Positions 25,681-37,699 are shown, numbered from the stretch's first letter. The stretch is DNA of 64,000 nt from Massariosphaeria phaeospora (GCA_011032825.1 JAADJZ010000038.1:124001-188000); one strand, 5' to 3'. Notes: generated by a model not told the origin, from the letters alone. Numbers and translations are program-made.

Positions 25681-27044
25681 CGACCAGAACGACCAGAGTG
25701 AAGAAATTGGGCGCACCCAAAACCAGTTTCCACCAGCGACAGTGACGTGTTGTTGTCGCATGTCCGGCAATATCTAGAAGCGCGGGGAACCGTAATGCTT
25801 CGACGTTTTGGTGGGGTTTAACGCGTCTTTCTCCTGACCATCTCTTGACCCACATACGCGCAGACTGGCGTATATGCTAGCTCCCAGCAGAACTTCCACA
25901 GCGTTTCGATGGTTCCAAGATGGAGTACATATACTACTCTTGTAGCCTAGTTTTCCATCTAGGACACACAATCTGTCGCGACTCGGGGTGGGGTCGACGA
26001 CGTTCGGCGGTCCATACCGGCGGGGCTCAGCGGAGCGCGGGGCGGCTGGCAGCGTCCAGCCCAAGGTACAAAGTGTGCCCTGGCGAGCGGTTGGACATGG
26101 CGACAGCGCATACGACGGGAGCGCTGACGATGCTGATTCTAATTCTCGCGACGATGTACCATGGAATGGCAGACGCGAAGACGGCGGATGGAAAATACGA
26201 TGCACGATGGTGGTGGTGATGACGAGTCGAGCTGGGGCGGACGCGCTGGTCGGGCCCGATTACATAATCGCGACGGCTTGGCGGTCGCGCCGTGCCGTCC
26301 CGTCCAGTCCACCCCGCCTTGCTTCAACACCGTCGTACCTTTGTATCACCACCTAATCTCTACATCCACCGATACGCAGAGGGACGTGCCTCATCCCAGG
26401 CGTCTCTACCTTGTCCTGTTTCCGGGGGAACTGTGAGTCGCGAGGCCAAGTACGCGTCAATGACCCGCCATGCTACAAGTCCATATGCCTTCCCCAGTAC
26501 GCACCAAGCATTGATGATTGCATGCTCTGTCTGTCGCATCCCCCCTCACTGTCAAGAAACTGTGGACCGTGCCCAGGTCGTGTCAAATCACAACATCTCC
26601 ACCTTCAACACATCTTCGTAATATCGTCCCTAACCACCTAATTGATCAATTAGAGTCGTGCAGTCATTGCTGACTATCTATGTTGACTAAATACACAATG
26701 CTATAGCGTAATTTACTTTTAGTTTGTGAACCGATTAGATATGCTGGCATTTGGGTTCGGGGTTAGTTCAAGTAAACTCCGCTTCTAGTCAAGCAAGCAC
26801 TTCATTTGGGATTATCTCCGCATAGCTTACGCACACAAACATACACTTATGTCGCAAGACCTTCTATATCTGGGAATTTCGCTTATTTGTGTACCCAGGG
26901 TGGTCTCTAGGACGTCATGGCATGTCCAATGAGCCTCGCTCGACAAGTATAACTATAGGCTCGTACGCTACGTTTATCTCGTAGCAATAACAACCATTTG
27001 AATATCCTAAATACCTAGAAGCAGTCATAGATAGCACCGAAATC

Positions 27045-27846
27045 ATGACCTCCGACAAACAAATCATCCTCATCACAGGTTCGCTTCCCGACTCCACTGT
27101 TTCACGAGCACTGTCTAACTGCCACAGGTGCCAACAATGGAATCGGCCTTGACACATCCTACGCCCTGGCCGCCGCCTCGCCCAACTACCACATCATCAT
27201 GGCCGTCCGGAGCCTCGCCAAAGGCGGAAAAGCCCGCGCCGAACTCCAATCTCGCAATCCCCAAGGATCCCTCAGCCTCCTCGAGCTAGACGTCACGAAC
27301 GACGAGCAAATTGCCGCCGCCGCCAAGAAGATCGAGTCCGACTTTGGCCGTCTCGACATCCTCGTCAACAACGCCGGCATTGTGGCCATGGAGGTCTCGC
27401 GCGACACCCTCCGCTCGACCTTCGAGACCAACGTCTTCGGCCCCATGCTCCTCACGCAAGCCCTCCTCCCGCTGCTGAAAAAATCCAAGAACCCCAAAGT
27501 CATCAACGTCACCTCAGAGCTCGGCAGCATCACCCAGCGCGCCGATCCAAAGAGCCCGTACTACAAGATGCCCGCCGACATGTACCGCATGAGCAAAGCC
27601 GCGCTGAACATGCTAGCTATGGGGCAGCAGGCCACGTTTAGCGAATTCGGTGGCAAGGTCTGGGCGTACTGTCCTGGGTATGTGATTACGGATCTTACGG
27701 GCGCGGAGGATAGGCAGAATAGGAAGGATAGGGGCGCGGAGAGCTCCGAGACGAGTGCGCAGGGGATTCTGGAGGTGGTTGAGGGGAAGCGGGATGCTGA
27801 GGCTGGGTGCTTCATTGCGAGGTATGGGAAGCAGTCGCCGTGGTAG
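27045..27846 (+). CDS. Short-chain dehydrogenase/reductase
   Basis: NAD(P)-dependent oxidoreductase of the classical SDR family (Rossmann fold). Two exons, 27045-27078 and 27128-27846 (250 aa, usual length). The 49-nt intron interrupts the nucleotide-binding glycine motif, and splicing restores TGANNGIG. Also seen: DVTNDEQ acidic cofactor region, LVNNAG, the catalytic Ser in NVTSELGS, and the Tyr/Lys pair in YRMSKAALN. The ending CPGYVITDLTG is typical of fungal carbonyl-reductase-like SDRs, including the Nor-1 ketoreductase group. No biosynthetic backbone gene lies next to it, so a secondary-metabolite role is not supported. Substrate is unknown. Confidence 0.93.
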
Positions 27847-28386
27847 ATGTACGCGGAGGAGGGGAGTCAGTCTGGAGGTTGGGGCCACGATGATATAGGT
27901 AGTAAAGGGACCAATGAAATATGGTAGTGGCCCTATCACATCAACTCAACAATCGAGCGTTGTCATACGAGTTTCGTGCCAAGATCCATTGTGCAGCTAT
28001 CAGAAAGATCCAGGTAATGCAATACATAAGAAGCCTATCTCCAGGCAATCACCCGACCTGAGCAAGACCGCCTCATGCACCCGATTCTCCAGCCAGTACA
28101 AGAAATCCTAGCTCAATTGCTTAAGGTTCAATATCATTTTGACGAAACCCTATTGTATCTGACACACTAGGCAAGGTCTTGCCAACGGATTTAGAATTTA
28201 GTCGTAACGGTAGATCAATTGGACTGTATCTCTCACAGGATTCCGGCCGTGGCCTGCCTACTCCCCAAATAGTGCATGCTCATATCGAGTTCCTCCATAT
28301 TGTGACAAGCTGAAAAAGGTCAACACCCAAATGCCTTGTTTATAACAAGGAATCGTAATCGTACCCAAAGTACAAGCCTAAGTCTA
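27847..28386. other. Convergent intergenic region
   Basis: 540 bp between the dehydrogenase and the minus-strand 2EXR-like gene. I see no gene or repeat in it. Confidence 0.5.
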
Positions 28387-29440
28387 TCAGGTAAGCTCGA
28401 GAGTGAGCCTGTATCCATGGTGATCTCCAACGAAGCCAAAGTAAGAGCCGTACTGGAGCCTCTGAGCTGCATTCATGTGCTTGAGCTTCTGGTGGCTGGT
28501 CGGGTTAAGCGCCCGCATCCAGTCCTCTTCGTATTCAGCTTTCATCTTCAGTTGAATGTGAAGGACATGGCATAAGTCGCTCAAGGACATCAGATGCTCG
28601 ACTTGGATGTGGCTAACCTTGTCGAGGAGACCGAGCCAGTTTGGATGGTTGTTAGAGATGACATCGGCCAACTTGTCTACCCAGGGATCTGAACGGCCTA
28701 GAAACACGACCTTGATGTTGTGCTTGTTCTTCAGTTTGACCAAGTTCAGAATGTCGGCGGAGTTGTCGAAGTGGCTCGAACTCACGGAGAGTCGCAGAAT
28801 GTCCGGGAACTTGGTGTGCTCGTTCGATCCTTGGGTTGCAGGTTTGTCCGGCTGCAAGAGAAAGCAGTGGACGTATTTGTCGATGTTCCTGAAGGCAATG
28901 ACATGATAGCCCATCCACCACTGTCGTAGCTCGTTGCGGATCTTGGTACAGGTCTGGATCATGTTGAGCAACGGAATCGGAGGCACGGTAACGGGACCAT
29001 CCCGGGGCTTGGTGGGACGTGCGAGAATGACAGTTTCGTCAACAATCCTGATCTGGGCTACGTTGAGCAATCCACTTCGAGGTACGGAAGCGGGAGGACT
29101 AAGGCCTTGGGGGTGTGTAATCAAGATAGATCCCTTAGATTCAAGTCCAGTCTGGCTAAGTTTGATGTTTTCGGGGTCGCCGGTTATGAGCTCGTAGATG
29201 CGATTTTGCACTTCTGTCGGCGCTGTAAGCATCTCGTTCGTTGTAGCGTGCCGGTCGAGGGCAGGCTTTCGTGTAGTACTCACCAGCAGGGAGATCCAAG
29301 AATCGAAATGGTTCGTCGCTTCTAACACGCTTGGACGACTCATCCTCGCTGGCTGCCTCCGAATATTTTCGTTTCGAGGGCCTTGTATGGTCAGTACGAG
29401 AGACGCGTCAAAGCCGCCATACCCACATAGTGGACAACAT
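28387..29440 (-). CDS. Fungal protein with F-box-like/2EXR-like N-terminus, copy 1
   Basis: Best model: exons 29440-29427, 29348-29284, 29222-28387 (304 aa, phases agree). Splicing out 29283-29223 (GTGAGT ... TTACAG) turns the frame into FRFLDLPA followed by PTEVQNRIYELI, the typical opening of a large, uncharacterised ascomycete family with an F-box-like or 2EXR-type helix pair. An unspliced reading loses the LDLP motif. The first exon is the least certain part: the frame is closed by a stop at 29408-29410 and has no ATG, so a short upstream exon is required. The rest (TCTKIRNELRQWW, ILRLSV) is alpha/beta without known catalytic residues. It lies beside a diverged paralogue on the same strand. 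Such genes are numerous and fast-evolving in fungi; a substrate-adaptor role is only a guess. Confidence 0.7.
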
Positions 29441-30021
29441 TGTAGTGGACCGCCGCGGACCGATGACACCGAGATGTGTTCGCAATAGCCGTACACGATT
29501 GGTGTTGTCTCTTTGTCTGGAGTAAAGTCGTGGGTGGGAGCAGAAAATGAGTGAGTAGCTAGGTTGCAGCCGCCAAGCGCCTCGCGAGTGTCACCGAGAA
29601 AACTTGTGACGTAATGACGGGAAGTGATTGCGACAGTCTGCGACCAGTAAGATGCAACCGTGAGACCGATAGTGAAAAATGGGTACGAACAGGCGGCTTG
29701 CTTGAAGATCAATAGAAACAGAGCAAAAGGCTGAGACCCGGACCAACATCCTCTCCCATCTTTACCTTATAATAGCCTACCGCTGTGCTTTCGAAACTCT
29801 TTGCAGGGAGGCGCAACAACGCACAATGAATTGTACCAAGACCGAGCCCGCATCTAGCATACTCTTCGTGTGTATGCATGCCTAACCTCACAAGACTTAT
29901 CCTCGTTGACAGTTCTTGGCTAGGAACATTGACTTTACCCACGTCCTGGACTTGTTCGCTATAGACACAACGCTTCGCATATCTAGCTTCTGGTTCCACT
30001 AATACAATAACCCAACACCCG
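29441..30021. other. Intergenic spacer between paralogues
   Basis: About 580 bp separating the two 2EXR-like genes, which are transcribed in the same direction. It presumably holds the promoter of copy 1 and the 3' end of copy 2. No other feature seen. Confidence 0.45.
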
Positions 30022-30934
30022 CTAATAACAGACCCTAAATTCGACCCACAAGTTATCTATATCCAGGCCCATGGTTGCTGGGAATCCGTATGGCCAACGT
30101 CTAAAAGGCCCAACAAACATCCAGGGTAGCGCATACTCTTGTGTCATAACAACGTGTAAAGTGCAATTGTATTTGCTGATTTGGAAGCGCGCCTGAGTGA
30201 CGCCGCCCGATGTGATCCATCTTACCCACGCTGGGTTCCAGTTCGATATCAATGTATTCAAAGCTAGGAGCACTCGTTGCAAGCCGGAGGATTCACGTTG
30301 CGAGACGGAGGATTCAAGTCGCGAGGCGGAGGATTCAAGTGTGATCTTGCAATCCGGCTTGAAGGCCTTCAGTTGCAAGAGACGCACAATGTCGGCATCC
30401 ATTAGATCATCGACGCAGATTCGGAGTGCTCCAATAGTGTTATACCAAGTAGCAAAGGCCGCTTTTGGACGTTGACGTGGCTTCATCATGAAGCACCTCG
30501 CGTACTGCTGCATGTTACTCAACTGGACGACATGCTTGCGCAACCAACAGATACGGAAGTCGTTCCTGATCGTCTGGCATGTTTGGGTGAGACTGAGGAA
30601 GGGGATGGACTCTGGGAGGGCGGCACGGGTCGACTGTTGGGCGTTTCGTGGGGTACGGCGCTTCGGCTTCTTGGAACTTCGATGGATAGTTGTCTCTGTA
30701 AAAGCATCGAGAGCTGCTTCATAGATCATATTCTGGAGTTCTAGAACACTAGTCAGCTGCTGGTGAGCGCATAGCTTCTAAGGCACGCTACACATACCTC
30801 CTGCCAAGTCCAGAAATGAGATTCTTGAGCTGGAATCTTGGCGAGGGTGCTGTTGGCTGTGGGACTCGACTTCCGAGCTATACGAAGGTCAGCAGATGAT
30901 CACAATATCGGCTCGGCTGTGCGTACACACTCAT
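30022..30934 (-). CDS. Fungal protein with F-box-like/2EXR-like N-terminus, copy 2
   Basis: Exons 30934-30927 (8 nt), 30877-30798, 30740-30022 (268 aa, phases agree). Splicing yields SRISFLDLAGELQNMIYEA, the same LDL..ELQN.IYE opening as the neighbour at 28.4-29.4 kb. Further shared blocks are LTQTCQTIRNDFR (neighbour: IQTCTKIRNELR), followed by a histidine/cysteine-containing strand and ALRICV (neighbour: ILRLSV). This identifies the pair as a tandem duplication that has diverged strongly. A short internal repeat of LESS/RESS units sits near residue 180, encoded by three copies of a GGAGGATTCAAG-like DNA unit around 30288-30340. Function is unknown. The tiny first exon fits the phase and has a GTACGC donor, but needs transcript support. 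Confidence 0.72.
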
Positions 30935-31527
30935 TGTTGCGGATGTCGGTTGAGACAAGCTGGAATGATGGGGAAAAGAGAGTCGGTAGGGGCGGGAAAG
31001 GAAGTGAGCAGGCAGTCGATGCAGCAGATCTAATTAGTCAGATCTATTCCTTGGCGTGCACGTGATACGTAGAGATTTTGAGCTTACCCTTTGTAGTGGG
31101 TGGCGGGCGCAGTCATCCGGTCGGCGTTCGGTAAGCAACCAGGCTATACCGTATACTCGCTAGCGCATTCATCGCGCCGCGCTTAACTTCGAAAATCCGG
31201 CTTTCCCCACACTTTCACTCGCCAACACCACGACAGCTTTCATCAAGGGACCGTTGAGATGCACCTTTGATGAACTTTAGCTAGCCAGGATAAAGTCGAG
31301 TAATTCTGCATCTTTGCACCGATCCTCATTTCTTTCTCTCACATCGATGCACAAGGTGATGGCTTAGCTCGGTAGTGGCGGCATCTTCGACGACGTATCA
31401 GTTGCCCAATCAGCCTTGTCCAGTGTCACAATAAAAGGGCAGCACCCTGGGCTTTGCATGCTGTATCGGCCGCCGCCCAGCAATTTGTCCGGTACTAAGA
31501 GCAAAAACCAGTTAGACGGATAGCATC
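30935..31527. other. Divergent promoter region
   Basis: About 590 bp between the minus-strand 2EXR-like gene and the plus-strand Zn2Cys6 regulator. Presumably a shared bidirectional promoter. I see no ORF of interest. Confidence 0.5.
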
Positions 31528-33148
31528 ATGATACCCGTTACATCAAAAGCATCAAACGTTTGCGCATACTGCCGAGTTCGAAAACAGCGGTGTGATCGTA
31601 TGTGGCCTCAGTGCTCGAGATGTGCCGCGTATGTCTGCACTCTTTTCAGACCGTGAGTGATAAAGTAACTGACACGTTGCAGAAAACTGACGCCTTGCGA
31701 TTACACGCCCCACAAAGAGCTGCCGAGCCGTCTTGATGATTCCCCATCCCTCTACGGAGAGCTAGAGGGCTCTGGTCATGATCTCACAGCTCGTGGCCGA
31801 GAAGATCTAATTCAGGCAGCATCCGATTGGGTACAAGACGCCCCAGGGTCGCGGAATAAGTTCTCAGTCGTCGTTCACGCCATCCTGGAGCTAGCGGATG
31901 TGTCCGTCACCACTATCATGGACGAATACGCGCGGTGCATACACTCCTGGTCTCCTTTGATGGATGAGGATGTGTACTTGTCGGGAGCTGACCGTCTCTC
32001 CCGACGAGATAGGCCTCCTTCTCCCCTGTTATTACTATTGGTGTTTCTTGTCACGCGACGGACATGCGCATACCCCCGAGAGGCGCAGAGAAGAACGCGC
32101 GTATTGTACACAACGCTAAAACAATTACTGGTGCTGCTTCAGACGTCTAACGATGTGGAGTTCGAGCTTGTTCAGAGCACTATGCTGCTTGCGGTTTATG
32201 AGTGCGCCAATGGCATGGCGACACAGGCATACCTCACGCTGAGCTCTTGCTCTGGCATGCTGGCCATAGTCGAGTCCAATGTACTCCAAGGCAGGGAGCG
32301 GCGGAGCCAAGACGAGGTCTGCTCGCTGAAAGTAGCTGCTCTTGTTTTAGACAGGTATAGCCGTGCCCTATTAATTCCGTCCGTATAGCTAACATTAGCG
32401 AAGAATGATAGCTCTGTCGGCACTCACCACTTCTTTGCCATTGATATACCCAACGAACAGCCCACTCGCGCGGAGTATTTTAGACGCGTTGTCCGGTACA
32501 ATCCCGCCGCCGTCGCTGCATCCCTCAGCCGTGTCGCCGAGGAAACTCTATATCAGAGCTCGGGTCGCATTGGAGTCTGGACGCATTCTCGAATATATTT
32601 ACACGCTCAAAAACGGTCTACCATCTCAAGAGACCTATGAGGACGTCGAATCCGGGATTGCAGGCCTGATCAAGTCTTTGGTCAAAAAGGCGGAACCGTA
32701 TACTTGGATGATGTGTGATGCAATCGCTTTGGCATTTTGGTGAGTACGAACTAATTCCGAGGACTACGGTTCGAAAATTCCGTAAGTTCAGACTATTGAC
32801 CGTGGCTGTAGCTCTCAATTGCTTCTGCACCAGGCTCAGGCCCTCAACACAGCCTTATCCTTAGCCCCGAAGACCAATTTGGCATTCTGCTACGCGCGCC
32901 GCATGGCGTGGGATATGGTCCGAGTCGGTATTGAGAAGATCGATGTCGAAACGTACATTGGTCAGCTTCCAGTCGCAGGTCTGTGTTGTGTATTAAGGGC
33001 CGCTGTTGCGGTCATGGAAACACAGGAAGTGGCAGAGGCTGTTGACCCGGACGAGTTGGTCGGGCTGGAGAGGATCATGATTGCTTTCAAGGAGAGGTGG
33101 GGTGTTGGTGGTGAGTGGGACTTCCAACCTAAGGAAATTACGCTATGA
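31528..33148 (+). CDS. Zn2Cys6 transcription factor
   Basis: Nuclear DNA-binding regulator with a Gal4-type binuclear zinc cluster. Exons 31528-31628, 31683-32354, 32404-32739, 32812-33148 (481 aa, phases agree). The six cysteines fall at residues 12, 15, 22, 29, 32 and 39 (CX2CX6CX6CX2CX6C), and the first intron is spliced within the cluster. The linker is short. The remainder is helical (ALVLDRMIALS, LLHQAQALNTALSL) and resembles the C-terminal regulatory half of small AflR-like or general fungal regulators, without a clear middle-homology region. The third exon needs an AAG acceptor (32401-32403). The nearer TAG at 32396-32398 lies only about 5 nt after the CTAAC branch site and would lead straight to a stop. 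No adjacent pathway cluster tells us its targets. Confidence 0.85.
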
Positions 33149-34612
33149 TTGCGTCGTGAGAAGATACTGACATGGCACAGAGGAATACTGGAAAAGAATC
33201 CAAGCGGCTCCATTTATCAGGCCAGCTCAAGCCCCATAGTACGCGAATCATAGTCAGGCCAAACCGTGGACCCCCAGCCATTGCAAGCGGATCATGTACC
33301 TGAACTACACTCATGTGCATTCAATTACAAAGATTTGACGTGCTGTGATCGACATCGATCCCTCGCCACCCACTTCACGCTCGATGTAAGCGATGAAGCC
33401 GTTCACTGCCTCTATGGAGAGTGAAATAGCCCAAATCATCGAAAAACGACCTTTTGATCTTTGCGGTAGTATGTGAGTAGAAACCTCGGGACTTTCTGAT
33501 CGAAACCTGATCCACTCACTTTCCCTTGTGGATATTTGCAACGTTTACTTTATATCGAACCATACTGAACCCTCTTTAGTTAGACATAGAGATGGGATAG
33601 CTATACGGAGTACAGTGGGATGATTACAAGCCACCCTCAGATCACGTGTCAACACTCATCGGGTTTAGCGCCCCTGACCACCGCCAAGAACTACGACCTC
33701 AGCTGAAACACTTCTCCAACACAACCAGCCTCAAGTCGTCACCAACAACGTGCGCGGCTGCCTGTGCACTGAAAACTATTCATGCGTTTAAACTCTAATT
33801 CAGTCGACGGCCGTTCTCTCGGATGCGCACGTTGATCTCGCACGAAGGCGCTCCAAGCGCACCACATTCAATATGACAGGTTTCTCCTAGACTATGCAAC
33901 GGGCTTCATTTTTTCCGTGTGCGCGTCTCAACTCACGGACACATAATTGCGAGCATATCAACCTTTTCCACACTCATGTAAGGCGGCTCGCGAGACGCCC
34001 AATCCGGTTCCCTCTCGTCTAACCTTGAACAGACCTGACACACGTCACAACCCAAACCTGACAGCGGCAGGCTCCGTGCACGCACCCCTTACCCGCCACG
34101 ACCCCACAAAACCCATGATCAACGTTTGAACTATCCTTGCGACGCAGGTACCCACGCATCTAGACACATTCCCTCGCCTAATCAACCTCAAGCGGAAAGG
34201 TTTCGACGCCGCCAACGTTCCTTGCCTTGCAGCTGATGTTCTCTCTGTTTGTGATTCAAGCTGCGCCTGCAACACCATCTGGAAACCCAGTTTCACTAGA
34301 GTGATAACGGCGCACGATAAGACGGTGATTCGATGGTTCAATGTGACGGAACAGTCGGCCCTACGAGGAAGAAACTTGGAAAAGGGGAAGCTGGCTGATG
34401 GCTTGAGAGCTCCCTGAGTAGCGGGATGTGTGTGAGATATGTATAGATAGAGGCTTGGTCTGAGGGTCGCGTTTGCGTTCGTGCTTGCTGGTGTTTGTAG
34501 ATTTGCAATTCTATGCTGGCCATCTACCCGCGCATGTCGAGTCGAACTCCTGCGCGCATTCGTTTCTTTGGTTGCTTCTGACTTCACACATTCTTTCTCT
34601 TTCTCCATCACC
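33149..34612. other. 1.5-kb intergenic region
   Basis: No gene supported. A long minus-strand frame at 34045-34746 overlaps the start of the rhodopsin-like gene and lacks protein motifs, so I treat it as a shadow. The right end is the promoter and pyrimidine-rich leader of the next gene (TTCTTTCTCTTTCTCC just before the ATG). Confidence 0.5.
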
Positions 34613-36055
34613 ATGGCCGACATGGCTGGAAGTCCTAGTCGCAACGACCCTAAATATGCGCCTGGAGCGGAGCAGATGCGACAAGATATCGGAGTCGGTA
34701 TATCGATTGCTATGACGCTCCTCGGGGGTGAGTGGATGCTTTGCATGTGTGTTCTATGCGGTTGCTAACTCGTTGTGTAGTGCTTTGCGTTGGTCTGAGG
34801 GTGTACACACGCGCATATATCGTCCGTAATATGGGCATTGAGGACTGGACGATGATAGGAGCGGCAGTAAGCTTCGATGCAGATGAGCTGTAGACACCCT
34901 CGCTCACCGCTCATAGGTACTCACTATTGTTTTCCTCCTGGAAGTCATAGCTGGATCCAAGCACTATATGATGGGATTCGGCGGTCTCTCGTTGACGCCT
35001 GAGCTCATGAAGAGCAATATCAAGGTGCGCAACTTCGCCTCGTTCCATTTATACATGATGGCTAACGGCTTCCTAGATGATTCTGGCCATCATCGTCACG
35101 TACAAAACGACCGTAACTGTAATCAAAATCTCCATCGTCATGATGTATCTCCGGCTCGGTATGTTCTCCCATTTCTTCCATAACGTAGGGACCCACTAAC
35201 AGCCCACAGCCGTCGACCGAACCTTCGCCCGCCTCTGCAAAGGCACCATCTACCTCCTCCTCCTCTGGCAGTTCATATTGTTCATCGTCGTGCCCGCGCA
35301 ATGCCGACCCCTCAATAAGCTCTGGGACTTCACCGGCCGCATACAAGGCAAATGCATCAACGCGAATGCATTCTATCTCAGTGCGTGTCCCGTTCCCCAG
35401 TTCCTTCACTCTCACTAATACTATCGCAGCAACATCCATCTTCCACATCCTCGTCGACCTCTGGATCCTCGTCCTACCCGTCAAACTCTTCCGCAGCATC
35501 AAGCGGCCCACGCGCGAAAAGCTCGTCCTACTCCTCGTCTTCAGCCTCGGCGCCTTCAGCACCATTGCCTCGATAGTCCGACTCCAGTTTCTGCGCGCAT
35601 TCACCGTGTCGGACGATCCATTCTACGCTTCGCTGCCTATAAACACGTGGTCGATGGTCGAAGTCAACGTCGGCATCCTCTGCGCGAGTCTGTCTACGCT
35701 GCGTCCGCTGTTTTCGAAAGCACAGCGGTACCGCACGTGGGAGGCGTTGGGCGAGCGGGTGCGCAGTCGGAGTGCGAGTGCAACAAGCGCGCGGAAGGGC
35801 TTCGGGAATAAGAGTGGGAGCGGCTCACCGCAGGCGACCAAGGAGCAGGATATCGTGTTCGAGCGCCTGATCACGTTGACGGCTGTGACGGTCCGGGATC
35901 CAAAGGAGTGGTTTGAGGAGGTGGAAAGACCGCCGGCGGTACCGCCCAAGGACGAGAGGTTCGAAACGGCGAGCTTCAAGTCGGGGAAGTCGGGGCACTC
36001 AGAAATGTTGTCGCCGGGCTTGACTGTGCCACCTTTGGTAGTCCGAAAGATATGA
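34613..36055 (+). CDS. Rhodopsin-like (PTH11-type) integral membrane protein 2
   Basis: Six exons: 34613-34727, 34781-34866, 34917-35024, 35077-35158, 35210-35380, 35430-36055 (395 aa, phases agree). Predicted seven-helix protein of the fungal rhodopsin-like family. Seen in order: GVGISIAMTLLGVLCVGLRVY (TM1); IEDWTMIGAAVLTIVFLLEVI (TM2), with the family's D-W pair; MILAIIVTYKTTVTVIKISIVMMYLRL (TM3); YLLLLWQFILFIVVPAQCRPL with the conserved Cys-Arg-Pro; TSIFHILVDLWILVLPV, the family's D-x5-LP motif; LVFSLGAFSTIASIVRL; and WSMVEVNVGILCASLSTLRPLF, a canonical ending. The tail carries a Ser-rich stretch and basic residues. It is much more canonical than the relative at 13-14.7 kb and is probably not a recent duplicate of it. 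Candidate surface receptor; ligand unknown. Confidence 0.92.
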
Positions 36056-36795
36056 ACCTTGTATGATTTTCTTTGTATATAGTTTTTCACCGTTGTCGGA
36101 ATGAGCAGTTATACTTTACTTGCTGTTCAAATTTTGCTTCCAGGGTATAGTATTGTGCTTGAACTGCGTGACAAGCTGGTGGCCTAGTACAACGTCGGTC
36201 GCAATGTCGATGAAAGAAAGCTCCACAAAGAGCTCTTTAGCCTTGAGTACAAGAAGAAGATGTGACTTGTTTGAACTCGTACTTAAAATGGGCTCGTTGT
36301 GATCCACTAGTTACTAACTGCGAGTCCGACTAGAAATCGAGTCCAGCGGCGTTCGTATTAGGAAGGCATCACCGAGAATCGGTTGACAACAGGCAAGGTC
36401 CACGCATCCGACACTGCCAAATCGAAGAGACGGCGGTATGTACCTGTTGGCTAATTGGAGCCAACTGCAAACCCTAATCCACTCATAGCGACACTTCCGA
36501 GCTGTTCCGCTCAATCTGTACCATGGCGCATGGCGCATGGCGTACGGCGGGTGAGAGGGTGTCGCTTGATGAGAATTGCTATAGGAAATTCCATTTTTTT
36601 AGGGTATAAAATAATAGTGAGGGGCTAGAGAGTACTGCATCAAGGATTATTGAAGGGAAATTCCAAGTTCGACAATTCTAGGCAGAAGTTGATATAAACT
36701 TGACTGTTCAAAGGCAACCATATGTAGTCCCTCAGGGAATGACGCTGCAATGTAGTAGGTAGACGCGGGCCGTGTCTGGCGCGGTACTCTTCTAC
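36056..36795. other. Convergent intergenic region
   Basis: 740 bp with AT-richer stretches (for example a T-run near 36594) between two convergent genes. No gene or RNA recognised. Confidence 0.45.
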
Positions 36796-37699
36796 TCACA
36801 TATCATCGTCGAAGAAGCTGCCCCAGCCCTCCGCAGCGTTCTCGGCCTGTGGATTGACCTTGAACCCTTCCATCTCCACGTCTTCATCCAGATGCGGAAC
36901 GCCCCCCTTTCCTTTGAATGTCATGAATTTGTCACCTGTGAAATCGAAGTACCCCTTCTCATCAGGGGCATAATCTTCTCCGTTTTCATAGATGGGCGAC
37001 ATCTCGCGACCGCGCAGTCGATAGTGGAGCCGTGTGGTAGCGGAGTTCCCGGTCCTTGTTCGCTTGTTGCGATGATCTCGTTTTCGGTTTGGTCGCGCGT
37101 CGTTGCTCTTGCGCTTCGTGGACGTGTCTGTCGAACGATCGGACTCGTCTTCGCTGGAACTGTCAGAGGGTTCGCTAGACCCTACTTCATCCGCCTCGGC
37201 GACGTAAGCGTCCAGCTTTGATTCAGAGAATGCAAGCAGCATAGTGCCTTATATGTTTCCGAAATCTACGGCCGCCTCTAGGACCCCGTCCTGCCCACCA
37301 GCTGAGATATCGATGGTGGGAATATCCTGACTGTGGCGTCCGTCCGTAAGCGATTCCCAGTGTGACGTACGAGCCAATGCATTTATGGAGATTATCCACT
37401 TCTGAAGTCGTCCGTGTGCTTCCCTTGCTCTTGCTCTTGCTCTTGCTCTTGCTCAAAGTCTTCATTAAAGAGCGATGGTCTTTCATAGCTTGCTTCCATT
37501 CATCATAACCGCCTTCATCATCATGGCCTTCACCATTTTCATCATCATCTTCATCATCATCTTCATCAGCACCGTCTTCTTCTTCCTCAAGTCTCTCTTC
37601 AAGAACTGGCGAACGAGGCACTTTTGATGGTGGTGCACCATCCCATGCGGCCATGACTGTGAGAACAGACGAGGATTTTGCCCCACGCCATGTCGACAT
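36796..37699 (-). CDS. Acidic low-complexity protein of unknown function
   Basis: Two minus-strand frames look coding. The upstream one (from ATG at 37699) has an extremely acidic run (DEDDDEDDDENG) and a (SK)n stretch. The downstream one (to 36796) is rich in acidic/Ser residues, then basic (NRKRDHRNKRTR), then ends ENAAEGWGSFFDDDM. A phase-correct join exists: exon 37699-37371, GTACGT donor, TAG acceptor, exon 37174-36796, giving 235 aa with a 196-nt intron. That intron is longer than most others here. The alternative is a second start at 37242 and two separate small genes. No family recognised. The charge pattern would suit a nuclear or chromatin-associated protein, but that is only a guess. 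Confidence 0.5.
37425..37454. repeat. Hexanucleotide microsatellite (TTGCTC)5
   Basis: Five exact tandem copies of TTGCTC on the plus strand, encoding alternating Lys-Ser on the minus strand. They sit inside the first exon of the acidic protein gene. Copy-number change would alter protein length without a frameshift. Confidence 0.95.

Larger units (their letters stand above)
23399..27044. other. 3.6-kb region without a supported gene
   Basis: This stretch lies between the divergently oriented glucan synthase and dehydrogenase genes and must hold both promoters. Frames such as 24607-25062 (-) and 25774-26205 (-) lack recognisable domains. At 25298-25577 both strands are open in the same place, a sign of chance. 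Two strong inverted repeats near 25.6 kb are listed separately. Confidence 0.5.

Noticed and set aside
29223..29283. Reading through this segment as coding in the first 2EXR-like gene
   Set aside because: It has a GTGAGT donor and TTACAG acceptor, and removing it restores the LDLP...NRIYE family motif, so it is an intron.
34045..34746. Minus-strand 233-codon frame
   Set aside because: It overlaps the first exon and leader of the well-supported rhodopsin-like gene, lacks motifs and has a low-complexity, shadow-like composition.
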